Positions 1 through 8,963 of a DNA stretch of 64,000 nt are shown piece by piece. Positions within the stretch are counted from its first letter, which is position 1. Every line of letters begins with the position of its first letter. The DNA lies in contig NZ_LR733520.1 in assembly GCF_902506145.1 (NCBI RefSeq), forward strand, positions 2,753,044-2,817,043, written 5' to 3'. This stretch comes from Burkholderia sp. 8Y (lineage in GTDB: Bacteria; Pseudomonadota; Gammaproteobacteria; Burkholderiales; Burkholderiaceae). The notes under the pieces are model-generated. The model did no database searches, was not told the DNA's origin, and saw nothing but the letters and a program-made list of their open reading frames with translations. The position numbers and the translations under genes were made by a program.

Positions 1-1453
1 CATGGTCATCAACGTGGTGGGCGGGCTGATCGTCGGCATGCTTCAGCACGACATGGACTTCGCGCACGCGGCGACCAACTACACGCTGCTCACCATCGGC
101 GATGGTCTCGTGGCGCAGATTCCGTCGCTCATCATTTCGACGGCGGCGGGCGTGATCGTCTCGCGCGTCGCGACCGACGAGGACATCGGCACGCAGCTGA
201 CCGGGCAGTTGTTCCAGAACCCGCGCGTCCTGATGATCACGGGCGTGATCATCGGCGTGATGGGACTGATCCCGGGCATGCCGCACTTCGCATTCATGCT
301 GCTCGGCGGCGGTCTCATCTACGCCGCGCGCACGATGAACAAGCGCGCCGCGATCAAGAAGACGAGCGTCACCGATGTCACGCCGATTGCATCGGCTGCG
401 GCGGCATCCGCCGAGAACGCGGAGGCGAGCTGGGAAGACGTCGCGCTCATCGATCCGCTCGGGCTCGAAGTGGGCTACCGGCTGATTCCGCTCGTGGACC
501 GCAACGCGGACGGCGAACTGCTCAAGCGCATCAAGGGCATTCGCAAGAAGTTCGCGCAGGAAATCGGCTTTTTGCCGCCGGTCATTCATATCCGCGACAA
601 CCTCGAACTGCGGCCGAACGGGTATCGCATCGCGTTGAAGGGCGTGGAAGTCGGCGTGGGCGAGGCGTTCCCCGGCCAATGGCTCGCGATCAATCCGGGT
701 CAGGTATCGGCAGCGCTGCCGGGCACGCAGACCACTGATCCGGCGTTCGGCTTGCCGGCGGTCTGGATCGAGACGAACATGCGCGAACAGGCGCAGGTGT
801 ACGGCTACACGGTGGTGGATGCAAGCACGGTGGTCGCGACGCATTTGAATCACCTCGTGGTGACGCATGCGGCGGAACTGCTTGGCCGGCAGGAAGTGCA
901 GGCGCTGCTGGAGCGTATCGGCAAGGACACGCCGTCGCTCACGGACGACCTCGTGCCGAAGACGCTTTCGCTCACGACGCTGCAGAAGGTGCTGCAGAAT
1001 CTGCTCGACGAGAGCGTGCCGATCCGCGACATGCGGACCATCCTCGACGCGTTGCAAGAGCATGCGCCGCGCATCTCCGATGCGTACGAACTGACGGCGG
1101 CGGTACGCCTGGCGCTGGGCCGCGCGATCACGCAGCAGTGGTATCCGGGCGCGGACGACTTGCAGGTGATGGGCCTCGATCCGACGCTGGAGCGCGTGCT
1201 GTCGCAGGCGCTATCGACGGGGCCGAATCCGGGACTGGAGCCGGGACTCGCGCAGACGCTGATGAATTCGACGCAAAACGCGATGCTGCGACAGCAGAAT
1301 CTGGGACTGCCGCCGGTGCTGCTCGTGCAGCATTCGCTGCGCGCGATGCTTGCGCGATTCCTGCGCCGGAGCCTGCCGCAGTTGAAGGTGCTGTCTTATG
1401 CGGAAGTGCCGGATACGCGGAATGTGAAGGTGGTTAATTTGATTGGGGCGTGA
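1..1453 (+). CDS. flhA: Flagellar export apparatus protein FlhA (C-terminal 483 residues, 5' end outside window)
   Basis: FlhA is the inner-membrane core of the flagellar type III export gate; its cytoplasmic domain docks substrate-chaperone complexes. The visible part starts inside the membrane domain: the segment ending IGDGLVAQIPSLIISTAAG, the cytoplasmic stretch VSRVATDEDIGTQLTGQL and two further hydrophobic helices (to about residue 105). A linker follows, then the large cytoplasmic domain with GLEVGYRLIPLVD, KGIRKKFAQEIGFLPP and a C-terminus ending VPDTRNVKVVNLIGA. Full-length FlhA is about 700 residues, so roughly 200 N-terminal residues lie upstream; the ATG at position 2 is internal. 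The virulence paralogue (SctV) is possible in principle, but the sequence is closest to what I know of Burkholderia FlhA. The usual downstream partner flhF does not follow; a minus-strand gene does. Confidence 0.93.
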   Translation, partial: MVINVVGGLIVGMLQHDMDFAHAATNYTLLTIGDGLVAQIPSLIISTAAGVIVSRVATDEDIGTQLTGQLFQNPRVLMITGVIIGVMGLIPGMPHFAFMLLGGGLIYAARTMNKRAAIKKTSVTDVTPIASAAAASAENAEASWEDVALIDPLGLEVGYRLIPLVDRNADGELLKRIKGIRKKFAQEIGFLPPVIHIRDNLELRPNGYRIALKGVEVGVGEAFPGQWLAINPGQVSAALPGTQTTDPAFGLPAVWIETNMREQAQVYGYTVVDASTVVATHLNHLVVTHAAELLGRQEVQALLERIGKDTPSLTDDLVPKTLSLTTLQKVLQNLLDESVPIRDMRTILDALQEHAPRISDAYELTAAVRLALGRAITQQWYPGADDLQVMGLDPTLERVLSQALSTGPNPGLEPGLAQTLMNSTQNAMLRQQNLGLPPVLLVQHSLRAMLARFLRRSLPQLKVLSYAEVPDTRNVKVVNLIGA

Positions 1454-1462
1454 GCGTCCGTC

Positions 1463-2215
1463 TCAATGTAGGACGGACCCGATCAGGCTCCGAAGATTGC
1501 GCGCATCGAAAACGACCGTCTTCCACGTGTAGTAGTTCGCGCGCTCGAACTCCGTCTTGCCGACCGCCTGCTGACTTTCCGCGATCGCCAGCACGGAGCC
1601 AGGAAGTTTCTCGGCGCGGTATTGCAGGTGAATGAGCTCGCCTTCCAGCAGCCGCTTGGCGGTGGTCGCGGCAATGACGAAGGAAGGCGTCGGCGTCTCG
1701 ATCACATGGTCGGCGACGAGCCCCCCAGAGATCGGCAATTCGACTTCCGACCAGTGCTCGAGCCCGAACTCAGCGGCGATATCCGCGATCGCGCGGGTGA
1801 GCCGCGCTTTGAAATCGCTTGGCGACTGACGCTCGACGCGGGACGTGGCGACCGCGAAAAGCTGCTGGGCTGCCTCCGCCACGCGGAAGACGTAAGGCGC
1901 AAGAAGACGCTCATCGGAGGTCGAGGCACGGATGACTTCGTCCTCGCACAGCCGCGCGGGACTCAGTTGCGCGATGTCCTGCGACCAGCGTTCCACGGCG
2001 CCCGACTCCACTTCGCCGCCCATCATGCCTGCGTTGAAGCAGGCTTCTCCGTTTTCATCGATCGAATAGCCTTCCTCACACGGGCGAATGCGGATGACCA
2101 CGTGATCCCCCGTTCCCGGATACTGCAGCGGCGTAACGATTCGATGCACGCCGTTGGTGTCGGCATGCACTTCGAACAACGAGCAGAGGGTTTGTTTGAG
2201 CGGGTCCGCTAACAC
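1463..2215 (-). CDS. DUF1828-like protein of unknown function
   Basis: A 250-residue protein. The N-terminal 60-70 residues (LKQTLCSLF..., VTPLQYPGTGDHVVIRIRP, EEGYSIDENGEACFNAG) have the pattern of DUF1828: a short helix, then beta strands ending in a 'Y-x-I/L-x-D/E-x-G' turn. The rest (SPSDFKARLTRAIADIAAEFGL and so on) has no function I recognise and could be the DUF1829-type partner half. The start is a GTG without an obvious ribosome-binding site, and its first 47 codons overlap the end of the upstream reading frame. It ends 10 bp from the end of flhA, convergently. No catalytic motif is visible. Its position at a likely rearrangement junction suggests accessory DNA. Confidence 0.6.
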   Translation of the reverse strand: MLADPLKQTLCSLFEVHADTNGVHRIVTPLQYPGTGDHVVIRIRPCEEGYSIDENGEACFNAGMMGGEVESGAVERWSQDIAQLSPARLCEDEVIRASTSDERLLAPYVFRVAEAAQQLFAVATSRVERQSPSDFKARLTRAIADIAAEFGLEHWSEVELPISGGLVADHVIETPTPSFVIAATTAKRLLEGELIHLQYRAEKLPGSVLAIAESQQAVGKTEFERANYYTWKTVVFDARNLRSLIGSVLH

Positions 2216-2705
2216 AGTAAGTCGCTTGTCCGTCGTGTTCGTGGGAAAGGGATATGCCTACAGCCTTGCAGAAAAAAACGATCAGGGCGGCACGGTCATC
2301 CGCGGCGCGCGGGTCATAGCGTCTGGACAGCTTCAGATTGAGTTCGGGCGCGCCGGGCAACAAGCGATTCGTGTAATCGCTCGAAGCATTGCAGGGCAGC
2401 TTGCAGTGCAGACCCTTGTGACTCGGATGGTAATGCAGTTCGAACAGCGGGTACAGATCGCCACGCGGCAATGTGCAGACGAGGTGGCCGTAGAACGAGC
2501 GGTCTTCGAGCTGGTCGCCATCGCGCCACAGAAAAAGCACGGCGTGATCGTCTGAAACGGGAATCAGGTCCGTCGCCTGTACGCGGGGCCGGGCCATTCT
2601 GTTGAAGGGCTTCGGCCATCGCTGCTTGACCATGGGCCGGAACCTCGGGGCGCGGTTCAGCGTTTTACACGCATCCTTGTGCGCGGCAAGATCCATCGGT
2701 TTCAA
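2076..2705 (-). CDS. Hypothetical protein (unknown family), overlaps the DUF1828 gene
   Basis: Frame of 209 codons. Residues 1-150 look like a real protein: MVKQRWPKPFNRMARPRV, a core HAVLFLWRDGDQLEDRSFYG, then SLYPLF-like RGDLYPLFELHYHPSHKGLH with Cys and His residues (HCKLPCNASSDYTNR), then a helix with two Cys. I recall similar short proteins of about 135 residues without a known role. The last roughly 47 residues are read in another frame over the start of the DUF1828 gene and look random (many Arg, Ser, His), so the natural stop may have been lost. The outermost start is TTG (SD-like GAGAGA 7 bases upstream); an ATG lies 9 bases further in. Probably co-transcribed with the DUF1828 gene as a two-gene islet. 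Confidence 0.5.
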   Translation of the reverse strand: MKPMDLAAHKDACKTLNRAPRFRPMVKQRWPKPFNRMARPRVQATDLIPVSDDHAVLFLWRDGDQLEDRSFYGHLVCTLPRGDLYPLFELHYHPSHKGLHCKLPCNASSDYTNRLLPGAPELNLKLSRRYDPRAADDRAALIVFFCKAVGISLSHEHDGQATYCVSGPAQTNPLLVVRSACRHQRRASNRYAAAVSGNGGSRGHPHSPV

Positions 2706-2893
2706 TGCGGTTCTCTCAGGTATTTCTACCGACGCATTGAGCGGCGCGCAGTCATCATGAGACGTGCATTGGAATGCGGTCGATAGATTTCGTTATGACT
2801 CTAACGATGCTAACCGCTTCAATCGACGCCGCGCGCTCCGTACAAGGAATGTTGCACTCGCAGGACGAAGCGCCTGCCAGCACGCAGCAAAGC

Positions 2894-4282
2894 TCAACAC
2901 TCCACAATATTCACCGCCAACCCGCCGCGCGACGTCTCCTTATATTTCGTCTTCATGTCCGCGCCGGTCTCGCGCATGGTCTTGATGACCGAATCCAGCG
3001 ACACGTAATGCGATCCGTCGCCGCGCATGGCCATGCGCGCCGCGTTGACCGCCTTGACCGAGCCCATCGCGTTGCGTTCGATGCACGGAATCTGCACCAT
3101 GCCGCCCACCGGATCGCACGTGAGCCCGAGGTTGTGCTCCATGCCGATTTCCGCCGCGTTCTCCACCTGCGCGGGCGTGCCGCCGAGCACCGCCGCGAGG
3201 CCGCCCGCCGCCATCGAGCACGCGACGCCCACTTCGCCCTGGCATCCCACTTCCGCGCCGGATATCGACGCGTTCATCTTGTACAGAATGCCGATGGCCG
3301 CCGCCGTCAGCAGAAAATCGATCACGCCTTGCGCGTTCGATCCCGGCACGAAGCGGTCGTAGTAATGCAGCACGGCCGGGATGATGCCCGCCGCGCCGTT
3401 CGTCGGCGCCGTCACGACGCGGCCGCCGACCGCGTTTTCTTCGTTTACCGCGATCGCGTACAGGTTGATCCAGTCGATCATCGAAAGCGGATCGCGCAGC
3501 GCCTGCTCCGGCTTCCCCGTCAGCGCGCGATAAAGCTGCGGCGCGCGGCGCTTCACCTGAAACGGCCCCGGCAGATGCCCTTCCGCAGCCGGATTGCCGA
3601 TGCCGCAGCCCCGCGCGACGCAATCCTGCATCACGTCCCAGATGTGCAGCAGGCCCGCGCGGATTTCGTCGGCGCTGCGCCAGACGCACTCGTTCTCCCA
3701 CATCAGTTGCGCAATGGATTTGCCCGATTCGGCGCACATCTTCAGCAGTTCGTCGCCGGTCTGGAACGGATACGGCAACTGCGCGTGCGCCGTGAGCACC
3801 GCCGTGTTCGGCGCGCCCGCCGTCACGACGAAGCCGCCGCCCACCGAAAGATACGTCGCTTCGCGCAGCGACTGCCCGCTGGCATCGAATGCATGCAGTT
3901 TCATGCCGTTCGGATGCTCAGGCAGCGCCTGCCGATAGAACGCGATGTTGTCCTTCACCGTGAACGCGATCTCGTGCTTGCCGAGCAGCGCGAGCGTCTT
4001 GGTGGCGCGCACGGCGTCCAGCCGCGGCACGATGGTGCTGGCGTCGACGGTATCCGGGGCGTCGCCCATCAGGCCGAGCATGACGCCGCGATCGGTGCCG
4101 TGGCCCTTCCCGGTCGCGCCGAGCGAGCCGTACAGCTCGCATTTGACCGATGTCACCGCGTCGAGCAGCGCGTCGCGTTCGAGCCCCTGCGCGAACATGA
4201 GCGCGGCGCGCATCGGTCCGACCGTGTGCGAGCTCGAAGGCCCGATGCCGACTTTGAAGAGATCGAAAACGCTGACTGCCAT
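2894..4282 (-). CDS. sdaA: L-serine ammonia-lyase (single-chain, iron-sulfur type)
   Basis: Deaminates L-serine to pyruvate and ammonia in the cytoplasm, using a [4Fe-4S] cluster. The 462 residues match the family length. The N-terminus carries the beta-domain signature VGIGPSSSHTVGPMRAA. The catalytic alpha domain includes SGAEVGCQGEVGVACSMAAGG and the cluster cysteines in LTCDPVGGMVQIPCIERN (about residues 387-400). The start is an ATG preceded by GGAG. The gene lies 21 bp downstream of the alginate-lyase-family gene and behind gcvTHP on the same strand. Functionally, serine made from two glycines by the cleavage system plus serine hydroxymethyltransferase could be drained to pyruvate here. 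Confidence 0.96.
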   Translation of the reverse strand: MAVSVFDLFKVGIGPSSSHTVGPMRAALMFAQGLERDALLDAVTSVKCELYGSLGATGKGHGTDRGVMLGLMGDAPDTVDASTIVPRLDAVRATKTLALLGKHEIAFTVKDNIAFYRQALPEHPNGMKLHAFDASGQSLREATYLSVGGGFVVTAGAPNTAVLTAHAQLPYPFQTGDELLKMCAESGKSIAQLMWENECVWRSADEIRAGLLHIWDVMQDCVARGCGIGNPAAEGHLPGPFQVKRRAPQLYRALTGKPEQALRDPLSMIDWINLYAIAVNEENAVGGRVVTAPTNGAAGIIPAVLHYYDRFVPGSNAQGVIDFLLTAAAIGILYKMNASISGAEVGCQGEVGVACSMAAGGLAAVLGGTPAQVENAAEIGMEHNLGLTCDPVGGMVQIPCIERNAMGSVKAVNAARMAMRGDGSHYVSLDSVIKTMRETGADMKTKYKETSRGGLAVNIVEC

Positions 4283-4303
4283 GACTGCTCCTGCAAATGG
4301 AAA

Positions 4304-5425
4304 TTACCGCGCCGGCAGCGGCAGACAAACCGCGAGCCAGGCGGGAGGCGTCGGCGCGAGCCGCAGCGCCACCGGCGCGTAGCGGCCGTCGAGACGCGCC
4401 GCCAGATAGAAAAGCTCCGCCGCGTTTTTTGGGTCCCATTGGCCCGAGAAGCCCGGCAACCCGGCCTCGCGACGTTTGGCATCGAAAGCGACGCTCGAGT
4501 GCACGAACTCGTCGTGCGTCTTCGTGCCGAGCGCGTACGGCGTCAGCCAGTTGAGCGCACCGGCCAGCGTCGCGCCCGTCGGCGCGCGCTCCGGGAGCCA
4601 GTTGCGGTTGTGCCGCCGCGCCGCGAGCGCCGCCGTCACGAGCGGCTGCAAGTCGTAGGTCACGTAGTGCAGCGCGTCGCGTTCGGCGAAATCGACCGTC
4701 GAACCGTCCGGCGCGATGTTGTCGCCGATATGCTCGACAAAAAGCCGCTGCGCCGCGTCGATGAGCTTGCGGTCATCGATGGTGAACGCGCCCATCGCGA
4801 TCAGCTTCACGCGATGGCTCTGCCAGTTGTTGCGGTACGTGCCCTTGAGCGGCCGCGGCTGTTTATCGATATCGGCGACGTAGCCGTTCACCAGCCTTGC
4901 GATGAACGCGTTCGCCGCGTTGCGCGTCTTCACCGGCAGCGCGCTCGCCGTTAAATCGTAGGCGAGAATCAGCGATTCGAAGTTCGTCTCGTCGATCGGA
5001 TTGAAGCTCGGCTGATAGGTCGTCGTCCAGGCGAGCAGAAAACGGTCGACGAGGCGCAGATAGCGTTCGTTGCCGGTCGCACGCCAGGCGAGCGCCGCAT
5101 CGCGCATCAAGTCGAGGTCTTTCTCCGCTTCGACGCTTTCGTCGTGAATGCCTTCGTGCGGCAGCGTGCCTTCGGTGTGCAGCGTGGCGCGCGCCTTCGG
5201 TGTGTCGTTCACATGCAACTGCACCATCTTTACCAGCGCTTTCACGCCAGGGTCGGCGTTCGTGCGCTCGCTCGTCTGCATGGCCGGCGCGGCGCAGAAG
5301 TTCATCGCGGCATGCGCGGCGGGCGCGGTCATCGCAAGCGTGCAGAAGGCCGACAGCGCCGCCAGCGTTGCGCGTGTCGCCCTGAAGCGGCTCGCCTCGT
5401 TCCCCTTTCGCACCTTCGGCGCCAT
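4304..5425 (-). CDS. Secreted alginate lyase family protein
   Basis: 373 residues from the ATG at 5425, preceded by GGGAG; a longer frame upstream adds 25 unlikely residues. A basic N-terminus and a hydrophobic stretch ending TAPAAHA-AMNF form a signal peptide with cleavage near residue 39, so the product is periplasmic or exported. The mature part is an all-helical alpha/alpha-toroid type: LDLMRDAALAWRATGNERYL, DETNFESLILAYDLT, YRNNWQSHRVKLIAMGAF, GSTVDFAERDALHYVTYDLQPL. The Asn-Asn-Trp..His segment and downstream Tyr/His residues are where PL5-like lyases keep catalytic residues. The actual substrate (alginate, another uronate polymer, or none) cannot be read from sequence. It sits between gcvP and sdaA, an odd place for a polysaccharide enzyme. 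Confidence 0.8.
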   Translation of the reverse strand: MAPKVRKGNEASRFRATRATLAALSAFCTLAMTAPAAHAAMNFCAAPAMQTSERTNADPGVKALVKMVQLHVNDTPKARATLHTEGTLPHEGIHDESVEAEKDLDLMRDAALAWRATGNERYLRLVDRFLLAWTTTYQPSFNPIDETNFESLILAYDLTASALPVKTRNAANAFIARLVNGYVADIDKQPRPLKGTYRNNWQSHRVKLIAMGAFTIDDRKLIDAAQRLFVEHIGDNIAPDGSTVDFAERDALHYVTYDLQPLVTAALAARRHNRNWLPERAPTGATLAGALNWLTPYALGTKTHDEFVHSSVAFDAKRREAGLPGFSGQWDPKNAAELFYLAARLDGRYAPVALRLAPTPPAWLAVCLPLPAR

Positions 5426-5536
5426 ACGCACTCCCTGATTCGCTTCTGTCCGGGGTGAGATGTTAGCCGTTCTCGAACGCACCGCGAAACCGCCCGACAA
5501 AGCTTGACGCTTGCGGGCGGCCCGGCGCGTCGTGCG

Positions 5537-8467
5537 TCACGCGTCCGCGTACTCCGAAACTGGCACGCACGAACACATGAGATTGCGGTCGCCATACGCG
5601 TTGTCGGCGCGGCCCACCGGCGACCAGTACTTGCGTGCGAAGAGGGTTTTAACCGGATACGCCGCCTCTTCGCGCGTGTACGCATGGTTCCACGCGTCCG
5701 CCGTCACGACCGCAGCCGTATGCGGCGCGTGTTTCAGCACGTTGTCTTCGCGATCGGCGCGGCCTTCTTCGACGGCGCGGATCTCGTTGCGAATGGCGAT
5801 CATCGCGTCGATGAAGCGGTCCAGCTCTTCCTTCGATTCCGATTCCGTCGGCTCGACCATCAGCGTGCCGGGCACGGGGAAGCTCATGGTCGGCGCGTGG
5901 AAACCGTAGTCGATCAGGCGCTTGGCCACGTCCTCCACCGAGATGCCGCTCGTTTCCTTGATCGGCCGGACATCGAGAATGCACTCGTGCGCGACCAGCC
6001 CGCCCGGGCCGCTGTACAGCACCGGATAATGCGGCGCGAGACGCTTCGCGACATAGTTCGCGGCGAGAATCGCGCTTTCGGTGGCGGCGGTGAGGCCCTT
6101 CGCGCCCATCATCGCGATATACATCCACGAAATCGGCAGAATCGCAGCCGAGCCATACGGCGCCGACGACACCGCACCGATACCTGCTTCGTCGCGTTGA
6201 TAGCCCGTCGAAGTCTGGTTCGGCAGGAACTTCGCGAGATGCGCGCCGACTGCAACCGGACCGACGCCCGGTCCGCCGCCGCCGTGCGGAATGCAGAACG
6301 TCTTGTGCAAGTTCAGATGCGAGACGTCGCCGCCGAACTGGCCGGGCGCGCACAGGCCGACCATCGCATTCATGTTCGCGCCATCGACATAAACCTGTCC
6401 GCCGTGCTGATGCACGATGTCGCAAATCTCGCGCACGTTGCGCTCGAACACGCCGTGCGTCGACGGATACGTGATCATGATCGCCGCGAGATTCGCGGAA
6501 TGCTTCCCGGCCTTGGCCTTCAGGTCTTCGATATCGACGTTGCCGTTCGCATCGCACGCCACGACCACGACCTGCATGCCCGCCATTTGCGCCGACGCCG
6601 GGTTCGTGCCGTGCGCGGACGCCGGAATCAGACACACGTTGCGATGCCCTTCGCCGCGCGACTCGTGATACGCGTGAATGATGAGCAGCCCCGCGTACTC
6701 GCCCTGCGAACCCGCGTTCGGCTGCAACGACACCGCCGCGTAACCCGTGCACGCGACGAGCATCTGTTCGAGCTGGTCGATCATCGTGCGATAGCCGAGC
6801 GTCTGCTCGGCCGGCGCGAACGGATGAATCTGCGCGAACTCGGGCCACGTGACCGGCAGCATTTCCGACGTGGCGTTGAGCTTCATCGTGCAGGAGCCGA
6901 GCGGGATCATCGTGCGGTCGAGCGCGAGGTCCTTGTCGGCGAGACTGCGCAAATAGCGCAGCATTTCGTGTTCGGAGTGATGGCGGTTGAAGACCGGATG
7001 CGTCAGGTAGTCGCTCGTGCGCTTGAGTCCCGCCGGAAGCGAATCGCTGATCGAGGCGTCGAGCGCGTCGATATCGAACGTCTCGGTTTTGCCCGCCACT
7101 TCCGCGAACAGCGCGAAGAGCTTTTGCAGATCGTCGCGCGTGGTGGTTTCGTCGAGCGATACGCCCACTTCGCTCGCACTCACGCGGCGCAGGTTGATAT
7201 GCGCGGCGGAAGCGGCCTGATGCAGCGCAGTCGTGCTGGCGCCGCTTTCGATCGTGACCGTATCGAAGAACGTTTCGTTGGCGATGCTGTAGCCGAGCTT
7301 GGCCACGCCCGCCGCCAAAATCGACGCGATGCGGTTCACCCGCTGCGCGATCGCCTTCAAACCGCGCGGGCCGTGATAGACCGCGTACATGCTCGCCATA
7401 ATCGCGAGCAGCGCCTGCGCCGTGCAGACATTCGATGTCGCCTTCTCGCGGCGAATATGCTGTTCGCGCGTTTGCAGCGCGAGACGCAGCGCGGCGTTGC
7501 CTTGCGCATCGACGGTCACGCCGACGAGACGCCCCGGCATCTGGCGTTTGAACTCGTCGCGCACGGCCATGTACGCCGCGTGCGGACCGCCGAAGCCGAC
7601 CGGCACGCCGAACCGCTGCGTGTTGCCGATCGCGACATCCGCGCCCCATTCGCCCGGCGGTGTGATGAGCGTGAGCGCCAGCAGATCCGCCGCCGCGACG
7701 ACATGGCCGCCCGCCGCGTGAACCGCTTCGGCAAGCGCGCGGTAGTCGCGCACGTCGCCGTTTGCGCCGGGATATTGCAGCAGCACGCCGAACGCATTCG
7801 CGCTCGCGGCGTCCGCTGCCGGACCGACCTGAACGTCGATGCCCGCCGGCTTCGCGCGCGTCTTCACCACTTCGATGGTTTGCGGCAGCACGTCGTCCGC
7901 GACGAAGAACACGTTCGACTTCGGCTTGCCGACGCGTTGCAGCAGCGTCATGGCTTCGGCGGCGGCGGTCGCTTCGTCGAGCAGCGACGCGTTCGACATC
8001 GCGAGGCCGGTCAGGTCCATGACCATCTGCTGAAAGTTGAGCAGGGCTTCCAGACGCCCCTGCGAAATCTCGGGCTGATACGGCGTGTAGGCCGTGTACC
8101 ACGCCGGATTCTCCAGCACGTTGCGCAGGATCACGGCCGGCGTGTGCGTGCCGTAATAGCCCTGACCGATGAACGTTCGAAACACTTGGTTCTCGTCCGC
8201 GAGCTTGCGCAGCGCCGCGAGCGCCTCGGCTTCGCTCTTCGGCTGCGTGAACGCGCCGAGCGGCAGCGTTTCCTTGCGGCGGATCGTGTCTGGAATCACC
8301 GCGTCGATGAACGCCGCGCGCGACGCGAAACCGAGCGCATCGAGCATCGCGCGCTGGTCGGCCTCGTCGGGGCCGATGTGCCGGCCGGCGAACGCATCGT
8401 GGCATTCCAGCGCGGCGAGTGACAGGGAAGTGCGGTTCATCGGGCGATCCGGGTGTTCGAGCTTCAT
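5537..8467 (-). CDS. gcvP: Glycine dehydrogenase (decarboxylating), P-protein
   Basis: PLP enzyme of the glycine cleavage system. It decarboxylates glycine and loads the aminomethyl group onto the lipoyl arm of GcvH. The 976 residues are the full-length single-chain form. The N-terminal half starts RHIGPDEADQRAMLDALG. The C-terminal half holds the PLP-lysine region HLNLHKTFCIPHGGGGPGVG (about residue 719), HGTNPASAQMAGM and the ending YTREEAAYPV. Third gene of the minus-strand gcvT-gcvH-gcvP operon, 53 bp behind gcvH; the start is an ATG with an AGGA upstream. Its expression should follow the glycine riboswitch ahead of gcvT. Confidence 0.98.
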   Translation of the reverse strand: MKLEHPDRPMNRTSLSLAALECHDAFAGRHIGPDEADQRAMLDALGFASRAAFIDAVIPDTIRRKETLPLGAFTQPKSEAEALAALRKLADENQVFRTFIGQGYYGTHTPAVILRNVLENPAWYTAYTPYQPEISQGRLEALLNFQQMVMDLTGLAMSNASLLDEATAAAEAMTLLQRVGKPKSNVFFVADDVLPQTIEVVKTRAKPAGIDVQVGPAADAASANAFGVLLQYPGANGDVRDYRALAEAVHAAGGHVVAAADLLALTLITPPGEWGADVAIGNTQRFGVPVGFGGPHAAYMAVRDEFKRQMPGRLVGVTVDAQGNAALRLALQTREQHIRREKATSNVCTAQALLAIMASMYAVYHGPRGLKAIAQRVNRIASILAAGVAKLGYSIANETFFDTVTIESGASTTALHQAASAAHINLRRVSASEVGVSLDETTTRDDLQKLFALFAEVAGKTETFDIDALDASISDSLPAGLKRTSDYLTHPVFNRHHSEHEMLRYLRSLADKDLALDRTMIPLGSCTMKLNATSEMLPVTWPEFAQIHPFAPAEQTLGYRTMIDQLEQMLVACTGYAAVSLQPNAGSQGEYAGLLIIHAYHESRGEGHRNVCLIPASAHGTNPASAQMAGMQVVVVACDANGNVDIEDLKAKAGKHSANLAAIMITYPSTHGVFERNVREICDIVHQHGGQVYVDGANMNAMVGLCAPGQFGGDVSHLNLHKTFCIPHGGGGPGVGPVAVGAHLAKFLPNQTSTGYQRDEAGIGAVSSAPYGSAAILPISWMYIAMMGAKGLTAATESAILAANYVAKRLAPHYPVLYSGPGGLVAHECILDVRPIKETSGISVEDVAKRLIDYGFHAPTMSFPVPGTLMVEPTESESKEELDRFIDAMIAIRNEIRAVEEGRADREDNVLKHAPHTAAVVTADAWNHAYTREEAAYPVKTLFARKYWSPVGRADNAYGDRNLMCSCVPVSEYADA

Positions 8468-8520
8468 GTGAATTCCTGCGAAAGCGGTTCTCGCTCGAAC
8501 CGCTCTCGTCTGATAGAGAG

Positions 8521-8901
8521 TTATTCGCCGATCGACTTGCCGTAGCCTTCGGCGTCGAGCAGTTTTTCGAGGCCCGCGTCGCTCGCGGGCTTGATCTTGA
8601 AGAGCCAGCTTTCGTACGGCGCGCCGTTCACCTGATCCGGCGACGACGTCAGCGCGTCATTGGCCGCGACGATTTCGCCTGAAACCGGCGCGTAGATGTC
8701 GGAGGCGGCTTTCACCGATTCGATCACCGCGATGGCGTCGCCCGCCGCGACGGACTTGCCCGCCGCCGGCAGCTCGACGAACACGATATCGCCGAGCGCC
8801 TCTTGCGCGTGATCGGTAATGCCGACGGTCAGCGTGCCGTCCGACTCGGTGCGGACCCATTCGTGCGATTCGGTGTATTTCAGATCGGCCGGGATGCTCA
8901 T
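8521..8901 (-). CDS. gcvH: Glycine cleavage system H protein
   Basis: 126-residue lipoyl carrier that shuttles the aminomethyl intermediate from GcvP to GcvT and on to dihydrolipoamide dehydrogenase. It begins MSIPADLKYTESHEWV; the lipoylated lysine is Lys64 in the motif ESVKAASDIYAPVSGE; the C-terminus is GYGKSIGE. The ATG is preceded by AAGGAGC, a strong ribosome-binding site. A longer open frame upstream is not part of the protein. It lies between gcvT and gcvP on the minus strand. Confidence 0.97.
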   Translation of the reverse strand: MSIPADLKYTESHEWVRTESDGTLTVGITDHAQEALGDIVFVELPAAGKSVAAGDAIAVIESVKAASDIYAPVSGEIVAANDALTSSPDQVNGAPYESWLFKIKPASDAGLEKLLDAEGYGKSIGE

Positions 8902-8963
8902 TGGATGCTCCTTGCGTGGTTCGTTCGTGAGGTTCTTGATCGGAGGAAACGGGCGCGACGGCG

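Noticed and set aside
2774..4954. Plus-strand open frame of 726 codons opposite sdaA
   Set aside because: Antisense shadow; no start context and random composition.
5504..8422. Very long plus-strand open frame (972 codons) opposite gcvP
   Set aside because: Antisense shadow of gcvP: Arg/His/Val-rich translation with no motifs, whereas the minus strand encodes a full P-protein.
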